36,464 nucleotides of DNA from DASRDU01 sp035560235. Lineage in GTDB: Bacteria > Acidobacteriota > Blastocatellia > RBC074. This document shows, piece by piece, positions 1 through 8,124 of this stretch. The notes below the pieces were generated by a model. That model was not told where the DNA came from and ran no database searches. It saw nothing but the letters and a program-made list of their open reading frames with translations. How positions within the stretch are numbered: the stretch's first letter is position 1; the number at the start of each line of letters is the position of its first letter. The stretch covers positions 1-36,464 of the forward strand of contig DATMAG010000004.1 in the NCBI GenBank assembly GCA_035560235.1. The letters are read 5' to 3'. The position numbers and the translations under genes are program-made.

Positions 1-2
1 CC

Positions 3-473
3 GCCGCGCCCGAAATCAAGGCCGCAAAATTTACCCCGAAGGTCAATCCGAAAGTCGTTGTCGTGCGTGATGTCGTGCGTGACGCTTCGTGGATTGCGAG
101 CAATGTTGACGCGCCGAATATCGCGCTGATTGATGCGCGCCCGGCTGAAGATTACACGGGCGCAAAGACCGGTGACGGGCTGCCGCGCGCGGGCCACATC
201 CCCGGCGCGACGAATGTTTACTGGATGCAGAACCTGAGCAGCAGTCAGAATCCGGTCATGAAACCGGCGGCTGAACTGCGAAAGATGTACGAAGCTGCCG
301 GAGCGACGCCGGATAAAAAAGTGGTGACCTATTGCCGCACCGGGATGCAGGCCTCGCACTCATACTTCACGGCCAAATATCTCGGCTACGATGTGACGAT
401 GTACGACGGCTCGTTTATGGAATGGAGCAAAACGGAAGGGCTGCCGGTCGTCACAGGCGATAAAAGAAAATAA
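3..473 (+). CDS. Rhodanese-domain sulfurtransferase, 3' part (5' end outside window)
   Basis: This is the C-terminal rhodanese domain of a thiosulfate or 3-mercaptopyruvate sulfurtransferase-type protein, which moves a sulfane sulfur through a cysteine persulfide. The frame is open to the left edge, so the gene begins outside the window; an internal GTG at 63 would cut into the domain. The active-site loop reads CRTGMQA, with the catalytic Cys codon at 333-335. The conserved stretches ALIDARPAEDY, AGHIPGA and the C-terminal YDGSFMEWS are also visible. The CRTG loop fits thiosulfate-type enzymes. Tandem two-domain forms are common, so the missing part may hold another rhodanese domain. The gene ends with TAA at 471-473 and converges on the M28 peptidase across a large inverted repeat. 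Confidence 0.9.
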   Translation, partial: AAPEIKAAKFTPKVNPKVVVVRDVVRDASWIASNVDAPNIALIDARPAEDYTGAKTGDGLPRAGHIPGATNVYWMQNLSSSQNPVMKPAAELRKMYEAAGATPDKKVVTYCRTGMQASHSYFTAKYLGYDVTMYDGSFMEWSKTEGLPVVTGDKRK

Positions 474-480
474 GAAAGGT

Positions 481-612
481 TCACGCAAAGGCGCAGAGAG
501 AGACTCAGAAAAACTGAGAGGAGGAAAGTCCGACAAACAATAAAATGTCAGCCTTCCTTCTTCTCAGCTTTTCTGAGTCTCTCTCTCTCTGCGCCTCTGC
601 GCCTCTGCGTGA
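481..612. repeat. Long imperfect inverted repeat between convergent genes
   Basis: The left arm (481-518) contains GCGCAGAGAGAGACTCAG and the right arm (563-612) contains its complement, CTGAGTCTCTCTCTCTCTGC. The right arm is longer because CT and GCGCCTCT units are reiterated. The loop is about 44 bases. The repeat could act as a two-way transcription terminator, since it fills the gap between the rhodanese gene (+) and the peptidase gene (-). Its word-reiterating build resembles other palindromes in this window and suggests a dispersed repeat family. Confidence 0.75.
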
Positions 613-626
613 GATTTCTTCCTGCT

Positions 627-2303
627 TCAATTCCCTGCAAGGGCGGCGGGCAACTGCTTGTCAACGGCGGGACGTTTGGCGGCGTTCCCAAGCGCCCAGG
701 CGGTCGCGTAAACGGTGCGCGTGACTTTCATCATCTTCTCGTAATCAATCTTCTGCGGTTCATCCGACGGGCGGTGATAGTCTTCGTGAATGCCGTCAAA
801 GTAAAAGATGATCGGAATGCCCTTGCGCGCATAGTTGTAATGATCGCTGCGGTAAAAGAGCCGCTGCGGATCGTTCGGTTCGTCGTACTTGTAATTGAAG
901 GCAAGTTTGAGAAAGTTGTTGTTGACCGCCTCGCTGAGATTGCCGAGTTCGGTGCTCATCATCTTCGAGCCGATCACGTAAATCTCGTGCGGGCCGGTCA
1001 GGCCGCTGTTGGCCGGAGTGTTGTCATCCGGTTTGCGGCTGCGCCCGATCATATCAATGTTGAGTTGAGTAATGATCTGAGAGAGCGGGACGGTCGGATG
1101 ATCGGTGAAATATTCTGATCCCCACAACCCCTTCTCTTCTCCGCAATGCCAGACAAACAGAATCGAGCGTTTCGGGCGCGGGCCGTGCGAGAAGGCTTCA
1201 GCGAGCGCAAGCACTGCCGTTGTGCCTGAGCCGTCATCATCGGCGCCGTTGCAGATCGTGTCACCACTGGCCGGAGAGCAGCCGGTCTGCGGGCTGCTGC
1301 CGACGTGATCGTAATGCGCGCCGATGGCGACATATTCGTTTTTGAGTGCGGCATCACTGCCTTCGAGAATGGCCACCACATTCTGCGTCTTCGTGGTTTC
1401 GCTTTTCACCCCGATGGTGAAGCCGACCTGCTTTGCGGCTGAGAGTTCAAAGGCATCATTGAATTCTCCTTTGGCCGCCTTTTTCAGAATTGTGTCGCCG
1501 TCAATTCTTTCTCCGGCAAAGATCGCTCTGACCATCTTTTCTGAGGCAACAATTGCGGGCAAAGCCTTCTGCGCCGGATCGTCAATGTTCCAGCGCGAAA
1601 GCTGCGATGCGGCCTGAACCCGCTGCTGCCACGTGCTGATCTGCATTGGTGACGGGATTGTGATCAGCCCCTTTGCGCCGTGACTGAGGGCGTATTCCAT
1701 CGGACTGATCCGGTCACTGGCAGGCAGTCTGGCCAGTTCGCCGCGATTGACGCCCTGCGGAACTGCGCCGCTGTAAACGACCACGATTTTGTCTTTGACG
1801 TTCAGTTCACTATCGGCTGTCTGATAAGCATTGATGTTTTTTGATTTGATGACCCAGCCGTGACCGGCAAAGACCAGATTGCCGCTTGCGGTTCCGGCCT
1901 GTGGCGCAGCATAAAAGTCATCACCGTAACTCAGGGGCTGGCCGCTCAGTTCAGCGCGGGTCTGCGCCGGATCAATGGCGCTGCGTTTGAGCGTGACGTG
2001 CTGAAAGAAGGTGCCGTCATCTCCGGCAGGTCTGAGGCCCCAGCGTGACAGATTCAGCGCCAGAAACTTCGCCGTCAGGTCAAGTTCCTTTGACGGCGTG
2101 TTGCGCCCCGCCATTTCGTCCGAAGCGATGAAGTAGAGATAGTCCTTCAACTGCGCTTCGGTGATGTAATCGGCATTGCCGTGCGCGGCAGATGCAGGCG
2201 CGGCGGCTGTGGCCTTGCCTTTCGGTTTCTGCGCAAAACCAGTCGGCATGGTCTGAGCGAGCGCGCAGGCTGTCATCAGAAAAATGAAAACAAATTTCTT
2301 CAT
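627..2303 (-). CDS. Secreted M28-family zinc aminopeptidase with PA-like insert
   Basis: This is a probable exported co-catalytic di-zinc aminopeptidase of family M28. Reading from the start at 2303, a short signal peptide (MKKFVFIFLMTACALAQ) is followed by a PA-like region near residues 120-290 and the M28 catalytic domain near 300-540. Recognisable motifs are GAHYDHVG (His330), NGADDDGSG, HCGEEKGLWGSEYF (Glu389 and Glu390, general base and zinc ligand), NIDMIGR (Asp417) and EDYHRPSD (His510), so the full metal-ligand set is present. The start at 2303 is preferred over an ATG four codons upstream because GGAGAA (2308-2313) lies at correct spacing. It follows zapA after about 110 bases and may be transcribed with it or alone. 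The peptide substrate is unknown. Confidence 0.92.
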   Translation of the reverse strand: MKKFVFIFLMTACALAQTMPTGFAQKPKGKATAAAPASAAHGNADYITEAQLKDYLYFIASDEMAGRNTPSKELDLTAKFLALNLSRWGLRPAGDDGTFFQHVTLKRSAIDPAQTRAELSGQPLSYGDDFYAAPQAGTASGNLVFAGHGWVIKSKNINAYQTADSELNVKDKIVVVYSGAVPQGVNRGELARLPASDRISPMEYALSHGAKGLITIPSPMQISTWQQRVQAASQLSRWNIDDPAQKALPAIVASEKMVRAIFAGERIDGDTILKKAAKGEFNDAFELSAAKQVGFTIGVKSETTKTQNVVAILEGSDAALKNEYVAIGAHYDHVGSSPQTGCSPASGDTICNGADDDGSGTTAVLALAEAFSHGPRPKRSILFVWHCGEEKGLWGSEYFTDHPTVPLSQIITQLNIDMIGRSRKPDDNTPANSGLTGPHEIYVIGSKMMSTELGNLSEAVNNNFLKLAFNYKYDEPNDPQRLFYRSDHYNYARKGIPIIFYFDGIHEDYHRPSDEPQKIDYEKMMKVTRTVYATAWALGNAAKRPAVDKQLPAALAGN

Positions 2304-2416
2304 TGCGTTCTCCATAAAAAATGCACCGCAGTGATTCGGGGTTGCAGATCACGAGCCATCACTGACAGAGACGGCAGCAAACCGGAAGTCGGCGGTGAAT
2401 AATACGACACTGATAT

Positions 2417-2719
2417 TCACTTGTTCCTGAGCAGCTGATCGAGGACTTCAGCGCACTCGGCGCTGCGGGAGGCGAACTGCTGATCGAGCGTGTCACGCTC
2501 GCGGCGCAGTTTGTGCAGTTCATCAGCGATGTGCAGGGCAGTCAGGATGGCGACCTTGAGGGAATCAACTGTCAGCGAACCGGAAGCGATCTCACGCATG
2601 CGCGCATCAACGAAGGAAGCGAGCTGCTGAATGTATTCGGTGTCCCCGTCGTTGCTGCGGATATTGTAGGTCTGGTTGTAAATTTCAACCCTGACGGTCT
2701 GCGCGGGAGTTTGTTCCAT
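2417..2719 (-). CDS. zapA: Cell division protein ZapA
   Basis: This 100-residue protein matches ZapA, a small FtsZ-binding protein that bundles FtsZ filaments at the division ring. The N-terminal part (VRVEIYNQTYNIRS, then DTEYIQQLASFVDARMREIA) is the ZapA head-domain pattern. The C-terminal half is a helical coiled coil (KLRRERDTLDQQFASRSAE). The length is typical of the family. It lies 22 bases downstream of a ZapB-like coiled-coil gene and at the end of the pheST operon, an arrangement known from several bacterial groups. The ATG at 2719 has no strong ribosome site, in keeping with translation coupled to the upstream gene. Confidence 0.88.
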   Translation of the reverse strand: MEQTPAQTVRVEIYNQTYNIRSNDGDTEYIQQLASFVDARMREIASGSLTVDSLKVAILTALHIADELHKLRRERDTLDQQFASRSAECAEVLDQLLRNK

Positions 2720-2741
2720 AGCCCGGAATTCCAGTTACTGC

Positions 2742-3017
2742 TCACTTGCGGCTGGCTTCGGACTCCATTTCCAGCACCGCAATCGCGTCCAGCATGGCCT
2801 CGACCTTCAGACGCATGGCGTCACGGTCAGCCAGCAGCCGCTCGACCTGAGCTTCCAGCCTTTCCTTTTCAACCAGCACGGAATTCAGATCACGCCGCAC
2901 CAGTTCCAGTTCACGTTCCAGTTCATCCTTCTCCTGCTTGTAAGTCTTGCACAGTTCGACAGTCCGGTAAATTTTATCTTCGAGGTGGGAGAATTTTTCC
3001 AGTCCAGCAACTGCCAT
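2742..3017 (-). CDS. Small coiled-coil protein, ZapB-like division factor
   Basis: This 91-residue protein is almost wholly a predicted coiled coil. After a short head (MAVAGLEKFSHLEDKIYRTV) it carries continuous heptads rich in Glu, Leu, Lys and Arg up to the end. Its size, composition and position directly before zapA suggest a ZapB-type FtsZ-ring stabiliser. This is an inference from architecture and neighbourhood, because coiled coils give weak sequence evidence. The frame starts with ATG at 3017. It sits about 115 bases after pheT and 22 bases before zapA on the same strand, so the two division genes probably share a transcript. Confidence 0.7.
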   Translation of the reverse strand: MAVAGLEKFSHLEDKIYRTVELCKTYKQEKDELERELELVRRDLNSVLVEKERLEAQVERLLADRDAMRLKVEAMLDAIAVLEMESEASRK

Positions 3018-3131
3018 GGCGGCTCCATTCAGTAGTAGAGAAAAGCAGACAGCTTCGCCAGCAGATAATCAGGGTTCGTTGCTGATAAATCAATAGTGCA
3101 GCTGACTGTCAGCGGCTGACTGCCAGAGAAT

Positions 3132-5192
3132 TCAGCGTTGCTCGGCGGCAAACTTCGTGCGGAGCGTTTCAACTATCCGTTCGTGCGCGGCGCTGATTTC
3201 CGCCTCGGTCAGCGTGCGGTCAGCAGCGCGATACTTCAGCGACAGCGCCATTGAGTGTTTCCCGGCGGGCAGTTCCTTTCCCTTGTAAAGATCAAACAGG
3301 CGCAGACTGACCAGTTCGGGAATGTTCAGCGCGAGAATCGTCTCTTCAATGGTGGCGCAGGTGATCTGTTCATCAATCAGCACAGCCAGATCACGAGTGA
3401 CGGTCGGGAACTTCGGCAACGGGCTGTAGCGGATCTCAGTCCGGGGGGCAGAGAGCATCCTGCCGAAATCCAGTTCGGCCAGAAAGACCGGTTGTTTGAA
3501 TTTATAACCGGCAGCCACGCGTGGGTGAAGCTGACCGAGGGAACCGATTTCGCTGCCGCCGACGGATATTACCGCAGCGCGCCCCGGATGCAAATAGCTG
3601 ATGCCGTCAGCAGCCGCAAAGGCCGGCGTCGGAAGCCCGAGGCTTTCGGCCACTGTCTCAATCGCGCCCTTGAGGTCATAAAAATCCACGCGTTCCGCTG
3701 CCGCCTGCCAGTTGGCTTCATTGCGCGCGCCGGTCATCACCAGCGCGAGCTTTTCAATTTCGCGCGGGCGCTCGCTGTCTTCTTCCGTTCGCTCAAAACA
3801 TTTGCCGATTTCAAAGAGTCGCACATTGCGCGTGCCGTGATTCAGATTGTGCGCCACCGCTGCGAGCAGCCCGCCATAAAGCGTCGTTCGCATCTGCGAC
3901 TGAGTCTCATCAATCGGATTGTTGAGCACAAGCCGGTCCTCAGCCGGGACATCGCTGAAGACGGCATCCGTTTCCGCATTGACGAAGCTGAAGCTGATCG
4001 CTTCATTGAACCCCAGCGCCGCCAGCGTGCGCCGCACCGTGCGCCGCCCGCTCTCGCCCGGCAGATATGCGCCCGCGCCCGCGCTGCCCGGCAAGGTTGT
4101 TTTCAGTTTGTCGTAACCGCTGATGCGCGCAACCTCTTCGATCAGGTCTTCCTCAGTCGCAATGTCCACGCGCCACGACGGAGCCACAGCGCGAATGGAC
4201 TGCGCCTCCACGTCCGCTGCTGTCTCCATTCCAAGCGAGCGCAGAATGCGTTCAGCCTCACCGAGTTCGATTTCAAGTCCCGTCAGCGCCTGATATTTCG
4301 AGCGACGAAACAGCGCGGTGTTGCGCTGCGGCCTGAGCGGATAAGCGTCCACAATGCCGCTGAGAACCTCGCCGCCCGCAATTTCGGCAATCAGCGCCGC
4401 CGCGCGGTTTGAAGCCACTGCCACAATTTCAGGATCAGTGCCGCGCTCGAAACGGTACGAAGCTTCGGTGTCCATCCATAATGCCCGCGCCGTCTGCCTG
4501 ATCGAAACGGGATTGAAATATGCGCTTTCGAGCAGCACATCAGTTGTCGCTTCAGAAATCTCTGAATCCTCGCCGCCCATCACTCCGGCGAGCGCCACCG
4601 CCGTTTCGGCATCCGCAATCACCAGCACTTCCGGCCCGAGTTCGCGGTCAGCGCCGTCGAGCGTCTTCAGCCTTTCGCCTGCCCGCGCCGTGCGCACCAC
4701 GATCCGCCGGCCACCGAGTTTGCCAAAGTCAAAGGCGTGCAGCGGCTGTCCGAGTTCCAGCATCACGTAGTTGGTAATGTCAGCCACATTGTTGATGCTG
4801 CGCTGCCCCATCGCTTCGAGCCGGTCAACCAGCCACTGCGGCGAAGGCCCGATTTTCACGCCTCTGATGACGCGCGCCGTGTAACGCGGGCAGAGATCGG
4901 GATTGAGAATCTCAACCGAAGTCACGTCGCTCGTTTTCACTGCTGATTCGGCCAGCTTCGCTTCAGGCATCCGCAGCGGACTGCCGGTCAGCGCCGACAC
5001 TTCGCGCGCCACGCCCAGGTGCGAGAGGCAGTCAGGCCGGTTCGAAGTCAGATCCAGTTCCAGCACGAAATCATCGCCGTGCGGCTCGACCGCATCAACC
5101 GCCAGTCCCGCCATTGTCAGCCTCGTCGCCAGATCGCGCGGCGCAAGCTCAGTCTCAACAAACTCCTTAAGCCAGTTGCAGCTGATTTTCAT
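3132..5192 (-). CDS. pheT: Phenylalanine-tRNA ligase beta subunit, short form
   Basis: This is the beta subunit of the heterotetrameric phenylalanyl-tRNA synthetase, which charges tRNA-Phe with PheS. The 686-residue protein starts MKISCNWLKEFVETELAPRD and passes within about 40 residues to the B1 signature LDLTSNRPDCLSHLGVAREV. The EMAP-type tRNA-binding OB domain that usually lies between these two parts (about 110 residues in the E. coli form) is absent. B3/B4 editing regions, the B5 domain and the C-terminal ferredoxin-like anticodon-binding domain (KFPTVTRDLAVLIDE through SLRLFDLYKGKELPAGKHS) are present. The gene lies downstream of pheS but is separated from it by about 380 bases holding a toxin-antitoxin remnant. 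The start is ATG at 5192. Confidence 0.95.
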   Translation of the reverse strand: MKISCNWLKEFVETELAPRDLATRLTMAGLAVDAVEPHGDDFVLELDLTSNRPDCLSHLGVAREVSALTGSPLRMPEAKLAESAVKTSDVTSVEILNPDLCPRYTARVIRGVKIGPSPQWLVDRLEAMGQRSINNVADITNYVMLELGQPLHAFDFGKLGGRRIVVRTARAGERLKTLDGADRELGPEVLVIADAETAVALAGVMGGEDSEISEATTDVLLESAYFNPVSIRQTARALWMDTEASYRFERGTDPEIVAVASNRAAALIAEIAGGEVLSGIVDAYPLRPQRNTALFRRSKYQALTGLEIELGEAERILRSLGMETAADVEAQSIRAVAPSWRVDIATEEDLIEEVARISGYDKLKTTLPGSAGAGAYLPGESGRRTVRRTLAALGFNEAISFSFVNAETDAVFSDVPAEDRLVLNNPIDETQSQMRTTLYGGLLAAVAHNLNHGTRNVRLFEIGKCFERTEEDSERPREIEKLALVMTGARNEANWQAAAERVDFYDLKGAIETVAESLGLPTPAFAAADGISYLHPGRAAVISVGGSEIGSLGQLHPRVAAGYKFKQPVFLAELDFGRMLSAPRTEIRYSPLPKFPTVTRDLAVLIDEQITCATIEETILALNIPELVSLRLFDLYKGKELPAGKHSMALSLKYRAADRTLTEAEISAAHERIVETLRTKFAAEQR

Positions 5193-5284
5193 ATGATGAA
5201 GTTATCAGATCAATTCTTCTGCTGACCGAATTCAATCGTGACATCAACGGTCAGCGTCTCGTGCCGGGGCTTCACGCCTGTTTC

Positions 5285-5374
5285 TCAGCGCGCAAAGGCC
5301 ATCAGGGCAGGTTTGCCAGTGAGATCACATTCGGATTTGACAGCGACGCTGCTGTCCACTATCAGCTCCGTCAT
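5285..5374 (-). pseudogene. Truncated VapC-like PIN-domain toxin
   Basis: This 29-codon frame starts MTELIVDSSVAVK, which matches the first beta strand and the catalytic Asp of PIN-domain (VapC) ribonucleases. The usual continuation (WF/WxxPE) is missing; an unrelated SECDLTGKPALMAFAR and a stop follow. About 110 residues of a normal VapC are absent, so this is most likely a deletion remnant. The frame overlaps the upstream antitoxin-like frame by four bases (ATGA). The remaining 90 bases up to pheT hold no PIN-like sequence in any minus-strand frame I read. The call rests on a short but characteristic motif plus the overlap. Confidence 0.6.
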
Positions 5375-5541
5375 CGGCTCTCTCTGTCTTCCCGAATCAA
5401 CTCTGCACTGTGACGCTTCAGTTCTGATTCTCTGCGTTCCCACTCTTCAATCAGCTGCCCGATGCTCACCCCGCGCAACCGCGCTTCGGCGGCAGGCCGA
5501 TTGCAGGGCGCTTCGGAAAGCGTCAGTGTCTGCTGATTCAT
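5371..5541 (-). pseudogene. RHH-type antitoxin remnant (VapB/CopG-like), 56 codons
   Basis: This is a small open frame of 56 codons in the gap between pheS and pheT. It begins MNQQTLTLSEA and continues AEARLRGVSIGQLIEEWERR. The first part could be the beta strand and the second the helix-turn-helix of a ribbon-helix-helix antitoxin, where AEARRRGVS-xx-LIRE-type sequences are typical. The C-terminal tail is charged and helical. Its stop overlaps the start of a truncated PIN-domain frame by ATGA, the usual VapB-VapC coupling. The middle of the RHH domain looks degenerate and no clear ribosome site precedes it. It may still be translated, but no intact partner is left here. Confidence 0.55.
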
Positions 5542-5570
5542 AAGCACACGGGGATGTCTGCCCGGTGCGA

Positions 5571-6617
<1,047 letters not shown>

Positions 6618-6708
6618 AACACACTCTCTCAAAGCAACACCCAGGAACTTCGTGCCTGCGGCGCGCAAGTCCTGGGTGTGGTTCTGGTGTCGGGTGATGG
6701 AAAGACGA

Positions 6709-7080
6709 TCAGGCCGCCGCCCTGATCTCCAGCGCCTTCTTCACCGAACCCGCAAGTTCGGCAAAGGCTGCCGGCTGATTGACGGCGAGATCAGCCAGAA
6801 TCTTGCGATCAAGCTCGATCCCGGCGACCTTGAGGCCGTGCATGAACTGGCTGTAATTGAGTCCGTTTTCACGGGCGGCAGCGCCGATGCGAACGATCCA
6901 GAGCGAACGATAATCACGCTTCTTGAGCTTGCGGCCAACATAGGCGAATTTGAGTCCGCGCTCGACGGCCTCCTTCATCGCGCGATAGAGCTTGCTCTTG
7001 TTCGCGTAATATCCTTTGGAAAGTTTCTCCAGCTTTTTGCGCTTCTCGAGGCGCTTGTTTCCACGTTTTGCGCGAGGCAT
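6709..7080 (-). CDS. rplT: 50S ribosomal protein L20
   Basis: This is ribosomal protein L20, an early 23S rRNA-binding assembly protein. The 123-residue sequence carries the family signatures MPRAKRG, KLSKGYYANKSKLYRAMKEAV, RDYRSLWIVRIGAAARENGL and YSQFMHGLKVAGIELDRKILADLA. Its length is slightly above the usual 117-120 because of a short Ala-rich C-terminus. The start at ATG 7080 is fixed by the conserved N-terminus and an upstream GGAGGGTC. It lies about 110 bases after rpmI and before pheS. In E. coli, L20 represses rpmI-rplT translation; whether that occurs here cannot be read from the sequence. Confidence 0.97.
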   Translation of the reverse strand: MPRAKRGNKRLEKRKKLEKLSKGYYANKSKLYRAMKEAVERGLKFAYVGRKLKKRDYRSLWIVRIGAAARENGLNYSQFMHGLKVAGIELDRKILADLAVNQPAAFAELAGSVKKALEIRAAA

Positions 7081-7116
7081 AAGACCCTCCGATCAAGTCA
7101 AAAGGCAGAAGTCAGA

Positions 7117-7150
7117 GGCAACGGCTGCAGCAGACGCTGCGACGGTTGCC
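7117..7150. other. Imperfect hairpin between rpmI and rplT
   Basis: GGCAACGGCTGCAGC and GCTGCGACGGTTGCC form a near-complementary stem around a four-base AGAC loop. It lies in the rpmI-rplT spacer just upstream of the rplT ribosome site. It could be an mRNA structure or part of a dispersed repeat. I do not see evidence that it is an L20 binding site. Confidence 0.45.
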
Positions 7151-7191
7151 GGATGGACGCCCTCTGCCGGAATGATTATCAATAAGTCCGG

Positions 7192-7395
7192 TTACTTTCT
7201 GCCATAAGGCAGCATTCGTTCCACTCGCTCCTGATCGTTCTCGGAGACGAGGACGTCAATGTCGAGAAAGCGTTTCCGCTTGTTGCTCTTCTTGGTCAGA
7301 ATGTGACGCGCGTGCGAATGTCCGCGCTTGATTTTGCCGGTCGCAGTCGTGCGAAACCGCTTGGCTGCGCCCCTGTGTGTTTTCAGTTTAGGCAT
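7192..7395 (-). CDS. rpmI: 50S ribosomal protein L35
   Basis: This is ribosomal protein L35, a small, strongly basic 67-residue component of the large subunit. The sequence begins MPKLKTHRGAAKRFR, continues with TGKIKRGHSHARHILTKKSNKRKR and ends in RMLPYGRK, all family hallmarks. The start at 7395 is set by a strong GGAGGAAG ribosome site (7397-7404). An in-frame extension to 7458 is rejected because it runs through the repeat in the infC-rpmI spacer. It lies between infC and rplT, the conserved order of this operon. Confidence 0.97.
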   Translation of the reverse strand: MPKLKTHRGAAKRFRTTATGKIKRGHSHARHILTKKSNKRKRFLDIDVLVSENDQERVERMLPYGRK

Positions 7396-7412
7396 GCTTC
7401 CTCCGTTGATTC

Positions 7413-7479
7413 GGTGATTAGTGGCCGGTGGTGAGTGGCTGGTGAAAAAACAGTGCAACGACCACTAACCACTGACCGC
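7413..7479. repeat. Word palindrome (GGTTAGTG type) between infC and rpmI
   Basis: The left arm (7413-7445) is built from GTGATTAGTGG and GGTGGTGAGTGG units. The right arm (7461-7479) is ACCACTAACCACTGACCGC. The same word family forms a larger palindrome before pnp at 16341-16450. The right arm runs into the infC stop codon (7479-7481). Confidence 0.65.
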
Positions 7480-8069
7480 TATTTCTTAGGTGCAAAAATC
7501 GCTGTCATCTGCATTCCTTCGAGTCGGGGTCTGACTTCAAGCACGCCGGAATCGGCCAGGTCAGCGATCAGTCTTTCGAGCAGCTGATAGCCGAGTTCCT
7601 TGTGCGTGATTTCGCGGCCCCGGAAGCGCACGGTGGCCTTGACCTTGTCGCCACCCTTCAGGATTTCCTGCGCGTGCTTCATCTTGAAGTTGTAGTCGTG
7701 CTGATCGGTCGCGGGCCGGAACTTGATCTCCTTAACCTCGATGACGACCTGCTTCTTCTTGGCTTCGTGCGCCTTTTTCTTCTGCTCGTAAAGATACTTG
7801 CCGAAGTCAATGATGCGACAGACAGGCGGCTCGGCCTGCGGCGCGATTTCGACCAGGTCGTAACCACGCTCGCGCGCGATGCTGAGCGCCTGCTGCGGCG
7901 CCATCACGCCAATCATCTGACCATCTTCATCAATGACGCGAACCTCACGGGCACGAATCCGCTCGTTGGTTCGTACCTGCGGGCCACGCTGATTTCCGCG
8001 CTGCGGTCCTCGGAATCCGCCGCCCTGCGGTCGGAAGCCGCCTCCGCCTGAAAAGCCACCTGGTGGAAT
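7479..8069 (-). CDS. infC: Translation initiation factor IF-3 (AUU start, Gly/Arg-rich N-terminal extension)
   Basis: This is initiation factor IF-3, which binds the 30S subunit and checks start-codon pairing. Conserved blocks are RTNERIRAREVRVIDEDGQ, RGYDLVEIAPQAEPPVCRI, DFGKYLYEQKKKAHEAKKKQ and the C-terminal RGREITHKELGYQLLERL. The first ATG (7916) would cut off the N-terminal domain. The frame continues upstream without a stop to an ATT codon at 8069. This ATT stands 7 bases behind GGAGG (8077-8081), so the gene very probably starts with AUU and encodes 196 residues. About 30 leading residues are rich in Gly, Phe, Arg and Gln (GGGGFRPQGGGFRGPQRGNQ) and precede the usual IF-3 start. IF-3 discriminates against AUU, giving autoregulation in E. 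coli; the same control is inferred here. Confidence 0.95.
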   Translation of the reverse strand: MPPGGFSGGGGFRPQGGGFRGPQRGNQRGPQVRTNERIRAREVRVIDEDGQMIGVMAPQQALSIARERGYDLVEIAPQAEPPVCRIIDFGKYLYEQKKKAHEAKKKQVVIEVKEIKFRPATDQHDYNFKMKHAQEILKGGDKVKATVRFRGREITHKELGYQLLERLIADLADSGVLEVRPRLEGMQMTAIFAPKK

Positions 8070-8074
8070 AAGGA

Positions 8075-8083
8075 CACCTCCTC
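8075..8083 (-). promoter_or_regulatory. Strong ribosome binding site deciding the infC AUU start
   Basis: GAGGAGGTG on the minus strand is a near-perfect anti-SD match. Its GGAGG core ends 7 bases before the ATT at 8067-8069. No ATG, GTG or TTG lies in frame at this distance, so the site supports initiation at ATT. Confidence 0.85.
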
Positions 8084-8093
8084 GGAATGCAGA

Positions 8094-8124
8094 TCTCGAA
8101 TTTCAGATCTGAGATTTGAGATCG
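8094..8124. repeat. Imperfect palindrome (CAGATTTGA type) between thrS and infC
   Basis: GATCTCGAATTTCAG and CTGAGATTTGAGATC face each other with few mismatches in the 55-base spacer downstream of thrS. The word is related to the perfect palindrome at 10166-10193 upstream of thrS and to the insert in ppc. It may form a stem in the thrS-infC transcript. Confidence 0.6.

Noticed and set aside
522..534. GAGGAAAGTCCGA resembles the conserved P4 segment of RNase P RNA.
   Set aside because: It lies in the loop of a repeat palindrome. No partner P4 strand (ACAGAA-type), P3 or other conserved RNase P regions exist within several hundred bases.
609..1118. 169-codon plus-strand frame opposite the M28 peptidase.
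   Set aside because: It is a shadow frame with no motif and no ribosome site; its start lies in the inverted repeat.
3255..4412. 385-codon open frame on the plus strand opposite pheT.
   Set aside because: It is an antisense shadow of a GC-rich coding gene; its translation shows no family motif, while pheT is certain.
7413..7479. Palindromes at 7413, 16341 and elsewhere as CRISPR repeats.
   Set aside because: They are single inverted repeats without regularly spaced direct repeats or spacers, and no cas genes are present.
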